Shown here in pieces: positions 1 through 7,806 of a DNA stretch of 64,000 nt. The DNA is from Sinomicrobium weinanense (GTDB taxonomy: Bacteria; Bacteroidota; Bacteroidia; Flavobacteriales; Flavobacteriaceae). A program made the position numbers and the translations under genes. The notes under the pieces are model-generated. The model did no database searches and was not told where the DNA came from. It worked only from the letters and a program-made list of their open reading frames with translations. How positions within the stretch are numbered: the stretch's first letter is position 1; each line of letters begins with the position of its first letter. Location: NCBI RefSeq assembly GCF_018863395.1, contig NZ_JAHKRR010000012.1, forward strand, positions 1 through 64,000. Direction: 5' to 3'.

Positions 1-81
1 AAAATGATCTACGATGAATGGGGGCAATACAAGTTTTATAAAGTCCAGGTAATTATCCAAAGCAATATCTTTTTTTGCAAA
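1..81 (-). mobile_element. 5' end of an ISAon1-like transposase gene, cut by the window edge
   Basis: Read on the minus strand, this stretch encodes DNYLDFIKLVLPPFIVDHF and runs off the window. That pattern resembles the start of the ISAon1-family 'transposase N-terminal region' protein of Bacteroidota, recognised from memory. No ATG is visible: an in-frame TAA lies just upstream and a TTG at 58-60 is the nearest candidate start. A 7-A run precedes it. The sequence TTTGGGTGACACA near 157-170 could belong to the element's end, which would place an insertion sequence right beside the operon's last gene. Only a fragment is visible, so the call is tentative. Confidence 0.35.
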
Positions 82-185
82 GATCGACTTTTACTTCAAT
101 TCTTCCCCAACTTTTGAGATTGATCCTTCAAAAGTCTGGTTGACCCATTCTGCCTATTTTGGGTGACACACTATGTTCGTTCTTT

Positions 186-2021
186 TTATTTTAGATCAGG
201 ATAAAGACGTTCTACTTTTTTTAAAAGGGCATCAAATTCAATCTTTAACCCAAGTTCATTCCCAATCCAATCTTTCGTACTTCTTGCCACTTCCGGATCT
301 ATAAGCTGTACCTGGGACATTACTTGCTGAGCTAAGAAATTAAGTCGGTAAGCCCGTTCAATAGCTATCATTCTGATGATAGCTCCTTCTAATGTTGCAC
401 CGCATGTAATTGTCCCGTGGTTTTGTAGAATAATACTATGATTATTTCCCAATGCTTTGGAAATTCTCTGGGCGTCCTCTGCATCAGTGACCGCTCCATT
501 ATACTGGCTATAAAGGGCATGATCTTCAAAGAACATACAGCAGTTCTGATCAAGAGGAAGGATCTTTTTATTCAATGCACTAAATAATGTACCCCATGGA
601 GAATGGGTGTGTGCAATACAGTTTATTTCGGGATGCGCTTCGTGAATAGCGGCATGAATACAAAAACCAGCGACATTCACAGGATGATCTCCTTCTACAA
701 CATTTCCTTTTTTATCGACCATGATCAAATTATCCGGTTTTACATCTTCCGCTAAAAGCCCGAAAGGATTTACCCAGAAAAGACCGGGATTACCGGGAAC
801 CCTTAACGAAATATGCCCACTGATCCCGCCTTCATCCAACTGTTCGGATACCATCATTCTATAAGAAGCGGCCAAACGATATTTCAATTGATCATTAGGG
901 ACGGAGCCATTAGCTTTTTTTACAAAAAACTCAGCCGTATTTTGCCTGGTCTCTTTAATAACCTGGTTAGCATTTGCACCATTGGAAGCCTCTTCCAGGT
1001 GCATCGGGTCTGCCATAGCAACTAAGATCTCCCGATCTCCTTCAAACGGATTTCTACCATGCGAATACATTATGTTATCCAACATCAGTACATCCCCCTC
1101 TTCCCAGGAAAATACAAGTTCATTGTTCCGGTATACTTCCCTGATATGCTCCAAATACGATTCCGGTATGGGCGACCCATCACCAAAATAAGTATTGCGG
1201 GGTACGTTATCTATTCCATACGTATCGATCAAATATTCCTTAATTTCATTTTGCAGATTGGATACATGGAACAAATGCGCCTGATTGAACCAAACCGATT
1301 CTTCTGTATCGGGATGTTCCAGTGTTACTTGTGCCTGTTGTTTTGTACACAGGCTTCCATCTTCTTTCCATTTAAAATCAATCCCTTTTGCCTTTAATTG
1401 TTTTTCAAGCACTGAAGGGTCTTCTGTTTGAAATACATGCTGCCACGGAAGATCTAATTTATCACTATAATTTCTCACGTATAATACCCCCTTTTTACTG
1501 AACTCCTCTTTAATGGCTTGATCTATCTGCTGAAATATCAAACGGCTATCAGCTATAGGGGTTTCCCCTCCTTTCTCTGCTTCCTTTTTACAATAAAACC
1601 AGATCCTTTTTGGCCAGTTTGTCGTATATGAATGTTCGTTATGCTGAGGGATGGATTGTTCTTTCGGATACTCAGTCGAAGTGTATACCTTATCGGAAAC
1701 CTTACTTCTGGGAGTAGAAGGTTCGTTATAATCTAACAACGGTAACGAGAATTGCTTTGTTACCTGTATAAAGGCTTCTTTGCTGTCCAAGTTAAACCCT
1801 CTGAACAATAATGCGTGATGTGTCTCAAATGCCTGCTGTACACTTTGTAAATTATCCCTGATCCAAGATACCAGGGGTAGCGCTTTATTCCCCTTAAACA
1901 TGGGTACAGAACCGTTTGAGCAAGATAAATGTGTTAAGGTGACCGGTTTTACCTCATCCAGATTGACAGAAATGGCTGAAGTATTCATTAACCCTTTTAA
2001 TGTTTTCATTGATTCCATCAC
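186..2021 (-). CDS. TauD/SyrP-type Fe(II)/2-oxoglutarate dioxygenase fused to a class II aldolase/adducin domain
   Basis: This is a two-domain protein of 611 residues. Residues about 30-345 form a TauD-family non-heme iron dioxygenase: the facial triad appears as H127-x-E129 and H321, with R330 placed to hold 2-oxoglutarate. Relatives in NRPS clusters, such as SyrP, hydroxylate carrier-bound aspartate. Residues about 370-605 form a class II aldolase/adducin fold with zinc-type histidines H471, H473 and H535. The position of the catalytic Glu of fuculose-1-phosphate aldolase aligns by eye with G452, so aldol chemistry may be altered or lost. It is the last gene of the biosynthetic operon, 77 bases after the phosphopantetheinyl transferase. 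An Asp-type A domain in the assembly line makes beta-hydroxylation of Asp a reasonable inference. The fusion itself is clear; the substrate is not. Confidence 0.85.
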   Translation of the reverse strand: MMESMKTLKGLMNTSAISVNLDEVKPVTLTHLSCSNGSVPMFKGNKALPLVSWIRDNLQSVQQAFETHHALLFRGFNLDSKEAFIQVTKQFSLPLLDYNEPSTPRSKVSDKVYTSTEYPKEQSIPQHNEHSYTTNWPKRIWFYCKKEAEKGGETPIADSRLIFQQIDQAIKEEFSKKGVLYVRNYSDKLDLPWQHVFQTEDPSVLEKQLKAKGIDFKWKEDGSLCTKQQAQVTLEHPDTEESVWFNQAHLFHVSNLQNEIKEYLIDTYGIDNVPRNTYFGDGSPIPESYLEHIREVYRNNELVFSWEEGDVLMLDNIMYSHGRNPFEGDREILVAMADPMHLEEASNGANANQVIKETRQNTAEFFVKKANGSVPNDQLKYRLAASYRMMVSEQLDEGGISGHISLRVPGNPGLFWVNPFGLLAEDVKPDNLIMVDKKGNVVEGDHPVNVAGFCIHAAIHEAHPEINCIAHTHSPWGTLFSALNKKILPLDQNCCMFFEDHALYSQYNGAVTDAEDAQRISKALGNNHSIILQNHGTITCGATLEGAIIRMIAIERAYRLNFLAQQVMSQVQLIDPEVARSTKDWIGNELGLKIEFDALLKKVERLYPDLK

Positions 2022-2098
2022 AAAATGTTTTTATTTAACGTGAATACTATTTTAGCGGTTCGTAAAAGTTGACTATTTGCGTTTATTAATTACACGAA

Positions 2099-2740
2099 CT
2101 AATACTCCTTCCGGATCACGGGTATCTGTCCCTCCCATTTTTTATTACACGCCATATGGGAGACATAATTATCGGCAAACGTCAATTGCTTCAAATACCA
2201 CTTCCCGTGATCTGTTACTATTCCCCTGTCACCTGCTACACTGATGGAGGTCATTGGCAAACTCAATCCTTTTCCTATGGCTTTTGCAATGGCTTCCTTT
2301 TTTGTCCAGTAATTGTAAAACGTATCATAGTCCTCCCGGTCGTCAGTGTAGATCTTTTCATATTCCTCGGTAGTCCAACAGCTTTCGAAATGGGTTTTGT
2401 CCACGGGTTTCATCTCTTCGATGTCAATCCCGATATTAGCATCCCGTGTCAATACACAAACCACGAAATTCCCGGAATGGGATATATTAAAATCTATATT
2501 TTCGTCGAAGAAGGGTTTGCCGAACACATTGTATTTTAGTTCTGTAAGACACAATTTTCCATACCCCGTGTCCTTCAATGCGTCAAGGAGCAATAGTTTT
2601 CCCAATAAAGAACAGTGAGCGTCCCGCCAGTTCCTGTACCGAAGTATCTTTTCTTTCAAAGTGGTGGGCATTAAGTCCAGGTATTGATCAAAACATCTAT
2701 TGTTCATTGGCTTCTGAATTTCAGAAAAATACACTCTCAT
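2099..2740 (-). CDS. 4'-phosphopantetheinyl transferase (Sfp/Gsp type)
   Basis: It transfers phosphopantetheine from CoA to the conserved serine of ACP and PCP domains, turning the PKS/NRPS proteins into their holo forms in the cytoplasm. The 213 residues fit the Sfp class. Visible signatures are HS at 88-89, the magnesium-binding GIDIE motif at 104-108 (D106, E108), and W145-x-x-KEA-x-x-K-x-x-GKGL around 145-159. It lies inside the operon, downstream of the S41 peptidase gene (34 bases) and before the dioxygenase gene. Nine or so carrier domains in the neighbouring megasynthases are its likely substrates. Confidence 0.93.
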   Translation of the reverse strand: MRVYFSEIQKPMNNRCFDQYLDLMPTTLKEKILRYRNWRDAHCSLLGKLLLLDALKDTGYGKLCLTELKYNVFGKPFFDENIDFNISHSGNFVVCVLTRDANIGIDIEEMKPVDKTHFESCWTTEEYEKIYTDDREDYDTFYNYWTKKEAIAKAIGKGLSLPMTSISVAGDRGIVTDHGKWYLKQLTFADNYVSHMACNKKWEGQIPVIRKEY

Positions 2741-2774
2741 ATACTATACTTTTGTTACTTCGGGGCAACCGTAT

Positions 2775-3779
2775 TTAATCGACCAATTCTTCGAGTTCCT
2801 TCTTTGCCCTTTCTATAATGCCGTCCTGCCCTTCAGCATTGTTTTCCATATTCATTTCCTGGTAGATATCGGGCGGGACCCCATTTTCTATATTGAAACC
2901 TTCCTTACCGTAAAAAGCATTTACTGGAACCCTGAAAAACCAGCCGTTGGGCAATTCGTTTTCATTAGGCATGCCTCCTCCACCTCCCGTGACAGTGCCG
3001 ACAAGGGTTACCCCATCGAGCTGGCGCATTACCTCGGAAAAATAACTTCCGGCACTGTAAATCCCCCTGTTGGTTAAAAGCATTACCGGTTTGTTCCAGC
3101 GATATCCTGTAGGATGTACATAAATGCGCAATGGCTCTGAAAAATTGTCTTTATCTGTTTTAAACCGGACATACCCCACTTCCTTTTCAGTTGCAGTAAA
3201 CCTCCCTGCCAGTTGTATGACATTGGCACTTTTACCACCGTTATTATCGCGAATATCCAGTATAAGTCCTTTTACTCCACGGTGGTCGAAGGCCTTCAGA
3301 ATATCGTCTATCGGGCTAGCGCTTCTATTAAAGGAACGATAGTAAACATAGCCTATATCGTCATCGAGAATGCCATAAACAAAAACCTCCTTTTGCCAAT
3401 CGACATCAACTGTCTGATCTAAATAATATTCCTCAACTATCGAAAAATCGAAATTTTCATGCTCTGGTATGGGATAATAATAATTTTCAAAAGGGGACCG
3501 GAGGACTATATGGCCATCTTTTAAGGTGTTAAGCAAATCGCGCATTACATTAAAAAGTTCCCTTTCGGTGGTGTTATCCGATAACTTCGAACGGTATTTT
3601 ATACGTTCTTCTTCCCAGTTCACCTGTTTATAATCCAGATAGGGATAATGCGTGTCTATATAATTCCACAGGTAATCAAAATTTTGATAGGGGTCTGTAG
3701 TTTGTTCATCGTCGATAAGGACGCTCTCACAGGAAGCGAACAATACCAATACAACAGATAAACAGAAAAAACGATACAT
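2775..3779 (-). CDS. S41 family peptidase, lipoprotein
   Basis: The N-terminus is a short hydrophobic signal ending in the lipobox LFASC (Cys17), so the protein should be lipid-anchored outside the cytoplasm. The C-terminal half carries the tail-specific-protease (S41) core: GLILDIRDNNGG near 171-182, and the nucleophile region NRGIYSAGSYF with S242 as the probable catalytic serine. The following GTVTGGGGG stretch does not show the lysine of the CtpA-type Ser-Lys dyad, so it is more like non-canonical S41 members. It starts three bases after the stop of the preceding beta-barrel-like gene, so the two are probably translated together. In this operon it might trim the product or act in release or immunity; none of these is shown by the sequence. 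Confidence 0.85.
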   Translation of the reverse strand: MYRFFCLSVVLVLFASCESVLIDDEQTTDPYQNFDYLWNYIDTHYPYLDYKQVNWEEERIKYRSKLSDNTTERELFNVMRDLLNTLKDGHIVLRSPFENYYYPIPEHENFDFSIVEEYYLDQTVDVDWQKEVFVYGILDDDIGYVYYRSFNRSASPIDDILKAFDHRGVKGLILDIRDNNGGKSANVIQLAGRFTATEKEVGYVRFKTDKDNFSEPLRIYVHPTGYRWNKPVMLLTNRGIYSAGSYFSEVMRQLDGVTLVGTVTGGGGGMPNENELPNGWFFRVPVNAFYGKEGFNIENGVPPDIYQEMNMENNAEGQDGIIERAKKELEELVD

Positions 3780-3782
3780 GGC

Positions 3783-4586
3783 TTACAGGTTTAAAAGTAT
3801 TGAGCACAAAAGTGAATGTTTGGCCACAGTTGCCTTTCCGGAATGTTCGGTAGCATAAAAATGCCAGCCATAACCAAGTCTCAGCGCATGGGGGTTCTTC
3901 TTAAAAAAATACGTCAGGAACATTCTCGATTTGACCACCTGGAACTTATTAAAGGTAACTATACGCCCACTCCTTAATGCTGCCCCGGACAGCCCGGTAT
4001 CTTCCAGGTTATATGTGCCGTCCTCCAAATACTTTTCGGGATAAGGGATGTTCCGTTCCGGGCGGATGAGATAACTGACAAACGGTAATGACAACCGATA
4101 GGACAACAATAACCGGCGATCGTTGGCCCATACCGGATAATCGAGTTGGCCACTAACGGCAAGTGAGCTTCCGAATTCGTAACTCAATTCGTTGTTCTCA
4201 TAATGGAGATGCGTACGTGCATTGCCAAAAACATCGAAGGTCCCTCCAACAAACAACTCTGCTTTACCGGACGGCAGGTGCAGGGGAAAAAGCATGGTAT
4301 ATGCCAGGTCGAAACTGAAAACTTCTATTTTTCCCGGAGAACTTGTCCGGTTGTTCAGCGTGGAATAGCCGATATCCAATTGAAGCTGTTTTATGCGCCT
4401 ATCCCTTTTTTCGTAAGCAAAGTGCCCTGAAACCCCTATCCCCCGATTGACCAGGGGGGACAAATTACGGTCCTTCGTCTTTACCAGGGAGGGGCCAAGA
4501 CCGAATTCCATATATTGTTGTGCAGATATCAGGGGAGTTATAAAGGGCATAAAAAACAACAAAACGTTTAAATATATTTTTTGCAT
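3783..4586 (-). CDS. secreted, outer-membrane beta-barrel-like protein of unknown function
   Basis: This 267-residue protein starts with a signal peptide (hydrophobic stretch ending in ISAQQ, probable cleavage after Ala). The rest has many alternating hydrophobic/aromatic strands and ends in a hydrophobic strand (LCSILLNL), which suggests an outer-membrane barrel. No family was recognised. It sits between the adaptor protein gene and the S41 peptidase gene in the lipopeptide operon, 33 bases after the adaptor stop. A place in export of the product across the outer membrane is possible, but it does not resemble a TolC-type channel, and the length is short for one. Confidence 0.6.
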   Translation of the reverse strand: MQKIYLNVLLFFMPFITPLISAQQYMEFGLGPSLVKTKDRNLSPLVNRGIGVSGHFAYEKRDRRIKQLQLDIGYSTLNNRTSSPGKIEVFSFDLAYTMLFPLHLPSGKAELFVGGTFDVFGNARTHLHYENNELSYEFGSSLAVSGQLDYPVWANDRRLLLSYRLSLPFVSYLIRPERNIPYPEKYLEDGTYNLEDTGLSGAALRSGRIVTFNKFQVVKSRMFLTYFFKKNPHALRLGYGWHFYATEHSGKATVAKHSLLCSILLNL

Positions 4587-4619
4587 GATCTCTGTTTGCC
4601 TATTGATCCGGAGTGACCT

Positions 4620-5705
4620 TTATTTTTCTGTTTTATCTATGGCTCTTATTTTTTCTTCCTGCCCGATTCCGGATACTTCAATATTTATCCCGTCCGAAAC
4701 TCCCAGTTCCACGTATTTCCTTTCCCCTCCCTGTTTTCCGTTCTCCAGAATGAGGTAGGGTTTATCGTTCTTGTCGAAATTAAGAATGCGTTCCTTAACG
4801 GCCAGTACACTATCTGCACGCTTGAGGATAATATGGGCATTGGCGCTGTATCCCGCCCGGATAAACCGTTCCGGGGATTGTGAGACCCTGGCCCTGATCT
4901 CGAACGACACTACCCCGTCTTCTTTTTCTCCTTCGGGGGACACAAATTCCAATGTGGCGTTAAACGCAACATCTTCCAGGGCTCCTACGTACAATAACAG
5001 CTCCATGTCTTCCTCCAGTTTACCTGCTTCCAGTTCGCCTACCTGTCCTTCGAAAAGCATGTCGTTCATATCCGCAATAGACATTATGGTACTTCCTTCA
5101 TTATAGGTATTCGTTTCAATAACAAAACCTCCGACCTTTACGGGTATGGAGAGAACAACCCCCGGAATGGTAGCCCGGACCTCGGTTGCGGAATACGATT
5201 TGCCCAGAGACCCTTTTTTTACCAGCTGTAACCTTTTCTTCGCCGCTTCGAGTTTTTTCCGGGCCCGGTCATGATCAAACCTGGCGGTCTTAAGGTCGTC
5301 TTCTGCAACCACTCCTTTTTCAAAAAGCTGTTTCTGTAATTTAAACGTTCGCTCTGCACTGGCAAAATCAATCCTGGCCTGTTCGAGATCTCCGTCCGCC
5401 TCACTCAATTGCGAGAGATTGGGAACAATCGTAATCCTCGCCAACAGGTCGCCTTTCTTCACCTTATCTCCCGGTTTTACCAATATTTCCTCAACTATCC
5501 CGGAAATATCGGGTTTAACCTCAACCTTATTCCTAGGGACTATGGTTCCGGACACCACTACTTTGTCTACAATATCGGTAACAAAAGGGGATACGACGGT
5601 ATAATTTTCCTTTTCGGAGGTCGATTTCGAATAGAGGAACATGCCGGTAAGCGCGATCATGATCATCACAATGGTCACCGTCAAAAATTTGAATACATTA
5701 CTCAT
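4620..5705 (-). CDS. HlyD/MacA-like periplasmic adaptor subunit
   Basis: A membrane-fusion protein of 361 residues that links an inner-membrane transporter to the outer membrane. It has one N-terminal membrane anchor (about 5-26), the first half of a biotinyl-lipoyl-like domain (GIVEEILVKPGDKVKKGDLLA, about 69-89), an alpha-helical hairpin rich in charged heptads (about 95-165), the second lipoyl half (ATIPGVVLSIPVKVGGFV), then beta-barrel and membrane-proximal parts. It precedes the MacB-like permease's downstream neighbours in the same operon and follows that permease by 59 bases. Together with the peptide exporter this recalls the PvdE plus PvdRT-OpmQ arrangement for pyoverdine export. Expected substrate: the lipopeptide made by this operon. 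Confidence 0.88.
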   Translation of the reverse strand: MSNVFKFLTVTIVMIMIALTGMFLYSKSTSEKENYTVVSPFVTDIVDKVVVSGTIVPRNKVEVKPDISGIVEEILVKPGDKVKKGDLLARITIVPNLSQLSEADGDLEQARIDFASAERTFKLQKQLFEKGVVAEDDLKTARFDHDRARKKLEAAKKRLQLVKKGSLGKSYSATEVRATIPGVVLSIPVKVGGFVIETNTYNEGSTIMSIADMNDMLFEGQVGELEAGKLEEDMELLLYVGALEDVAFNATLEFVSPEGEKEDGVVSFEIRARVSQSPERFIRAGYSANAHIILKRADSVLAVKERILNFDKNDKPYLILENGKQGGERKYVELGVSDGINIEVSGIGQEEKIRAIDKTEK

Positions 5706-5764
5706 AAGCGAGAATTGTTAAAGGTTCTGATAATTAAAAACTCCTTTACTGTTATCCTTTTTTT

Positions 5765-7012
5765 TCATTCCACCCTCAATGCTTCTATCGGGCGCACCCT
5801 GGCCGCATTTATCGCCGGAATAAGCCCTGCCAGTACCCCGGCAATGACCAGTACCCCTATGGCAATAAAGGCAACTCTCATATTGATCTCCGGATGGGCA
5901 AAAAATTCACTCTGAACATTGTAAGTGATAAGCAAATAACTAAGCCCTTCCACAAGGGCCACGCCTACAACCAGGCCAAAATAGCCCGAAACACCTGTAA
6001 TGACGACAGATTCCAAAATGATAAGGCTTACCACGGACCTGGGAGTCGCTCCCAAAGCCTTTCTAACCCCTATTTCGCGGGTACGTTCCTTGACAATGAT
6101 CATCATAATATTTCCCACTCCCACTATTCCGGCTATGATAGTGCCTATGCCCACCAGCCATATAAAGAAATTTATCCCGGCAAAAAGGCTGGTGAATTTC
6201 CGCAGTTCCGAACCTGTATTGAGGGCACCTATCGCTTTTTCATCGTCAGGATGTATCTGATGCCTGCCTGATAAGAACTGCCTTATTTCTTTCTCTATCT
6301 CCACGGCCGAGACCCCGCTAACCGGGCTGAGTGCAAAGTCGGAAATGTGGTCTTTAAGCCCAAATCCCTTCTGTAGCGTTGTTACCGGGACATAAATACT
6401 TTCGGCATAACTCCTCCGGTTAGAACCGCCTCCCTCGGTATCAAAGACGCCTACCACCTGAAAAAAAATATCGTCGATCTCTATGTATTTTCCTATGGGG
6501 TCGTCATCGCCAAAATTCAGTTTTTTCACCCTGCTGCCTATTACGGCCACTTTACGGCTTTCTTCATAATCGACCACGTTAAAGAAACGGCCCCCGGTCA
6601 TTATAATGGGATTAATATGCCAAAGGTCGGGATGGGTCCCTTTCAGGGTAAATTCGTTATTCTGTTCCCGGTAATTGACATTTACGGGGCCGTAAAACAG
6701 ATTGGGGGCCAGGTATTTGATCTCCTGCACCTCACTTTTGAGCAACCTGTAATCCTCATTGTTAAACTGAATACTCCTTCCTTTGGGAAAGCCCTGGTAA
6801 GGAAGGCTTGTACTTTCGGACCAGACGTAAAGCGTATTCCTGGCCATGCCACTGAACATTTGAAGCACCCCGTTCTCAAGACCTGAACCTGCTCCCAGGA
6901 GCAAAACCAGCATCAATATGCCCCAAAAAACCCCAAAAGCTGTAAGGAAAGTCCGTAGTTTGTGTTTTTTAATGGTATGATAGATCTCCTCCCACTTATC
7001 CAGGTCAAACAT
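5765..7012 (-). CDS. MacB/FtsX-type ABC transporter permease (no ATPase domain)
   Basis: A 415-residue permease with one N-terminal membrane helix (about 20-44), a long periplasmic MacB-type domain, and three C-terminal helices with the FtsX signature (KERTREIGVRKALGA followed by hydrophobic segments). In MacB and PvdT the nucleotide-binding domain is fused at the N-terminus; here it is absent and no separate partner ATPase gene is visible in the window. Bacteroidota often encode such ATPases separately, so one elsewhere may serve it. It lies 36 bases after the thioesterase gene and 59 bases before the adaptor gene, pointing to an export role for the operon product. Confidence 0.88.
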   Translation of the reverse strand: MFDLDKWEEIYHTIKKHKLRTFLTAFGVFWGILMLVLLLGAGSGLENGVLQMFSGMARNTLYVWSESTSLPYQGFPKGRSIQFNNEDYRLLKSEVQEIKYLAPNLFYGPVNVNYREQNNEFTLKGTHPDLWHINPIIMTGGRFFNVVDYEESRKVAVIGSRVKKLNFGDDDPIGKYIEIDDIFFQVVGVFDTEGGGSNRRSYAESIYVPVTTLQKGFGLKDHISDFALSPVSGVSAVEIEKEIRQFLSGRHQIHPDDEKAIGALNTGSELRKFTSLFAGINFFIWLVGIGTIIAGIVGVGNIMMIIVKERTREIGVRKALGATPRSVVSLIILESVVITGVSGYFGLVVGVALVEGLSYLLITYNVQSEFFAHPEINMRVAFIAIGVLVIAGVLAGLIPAINAARVRPIEALRVE

Positions 7013-7048
7013 AAAATCCGTATTGTTTTTTTAATCTTCTTTTAGCAC

Positions 7049-7777
7049 TTATTTCCATGCCCCGTTCATTACCGGTAGACCGCTGATCTTCCGGACCATC
7101 CATTCCGCTATGTGTTGGGGGTGGTCGAAAATAAAAAAATGGTTCCCCGGAAATTGCCTGAGGTCCAGAGGGGCGGTGGTTTCCTGCTCCCAGGCCCTGG
7201 CATCTTTGGTCGTAATGCTTTCCTGTAGGCCTATAATAACACTAACCGGGATATCTATAGGGCCCTTCGGGGTATAGTTAAAGGTTTCAAGGGCCTTAAA
7301 GTCGGCCCGGAGTACCGGCTCGAAAAAATCCATCAGATCGGCATTGTCGCAAATCTCGCCGGGAAGTCCGCCAAGTTCTTTTACTTTTTCCAGGAAACGG
7401 TCCCGGGGTAACCCGTGAAGCGGTTCCCGGTTTTTTGGAGCGGCGGGGCCACTCCTGCCGGTAATGAACAAATGCGCAGGAGCAGACAAACCGTGCTCTA
7501 CGATCTTTCTGGTAACGAGATAACCTACAAGGGCGCCCATACTATGCCCGTAAATTGCATATGGCCCTTTGTGCAATTCCGGGAGTATGGTGTTAAAGGC
7601 ATCTTCTGCAATGGCTTCGAGGCTGGTATTTAAGTTTTCCTTTATCCTTGCCCCCCGCCCGGGATAGTCTATTGGGAACAACGCTACATGGGAAGGGAAA
7701 ACGGTTTGCAATACCCTATAGGAATATTTACTTCCTCCTGCATAAGGAAAACAGATAATTTTAAATGTATTCATCAT
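7049..7777 (-). CDS. type II thioesterase (GrsT/SrfAD-like)
   Basis: A stand-alone alpha/beta hydrolase of 242 residues. Type II thioesterases clear wrongly primed or stalled acyl groups from carrier domains. The nucleophile elbow GHSMGA places the catalytic Ser at residue 79; FPYAGGS near the N-terminus is typical of the family and the late GNHFFIFDHP motif supplies the catalytic His. It is encoded 29 bases downstream of the ABC exporter gene in the lipopeptide operon. Because no megasynthase here ends in a thioesterase domain, this enzyme could also take part in product release, though the family normally edits rather than cyclises. Confidence 0.92.
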   Translation of the reverse strand: MMNTFKIICFPYAGGSKYSYRVLQTVFPSHVALFPIDYPGRGARIKENLNTSLEAIAEDAFNTILPELHKGPYAIYGHSMGALVGYLVTRKIVEHGLSAPAHLFITGRSGPAAPKNREPLHGLPRDRFLEKVKELGGLPGEICDNADLMDFFEPVLRADFKALETFNYTPKGPIDIPVSVIIGLQESITTKDARAWEQETTAPLDLRQFPGNHFFIFDHPQHIAEWMVRKISGLPVMNGAWK

Positions 7778-7806
7778 ATCATCTTTTTATTTTACAAGAA
7801 CCTGGC

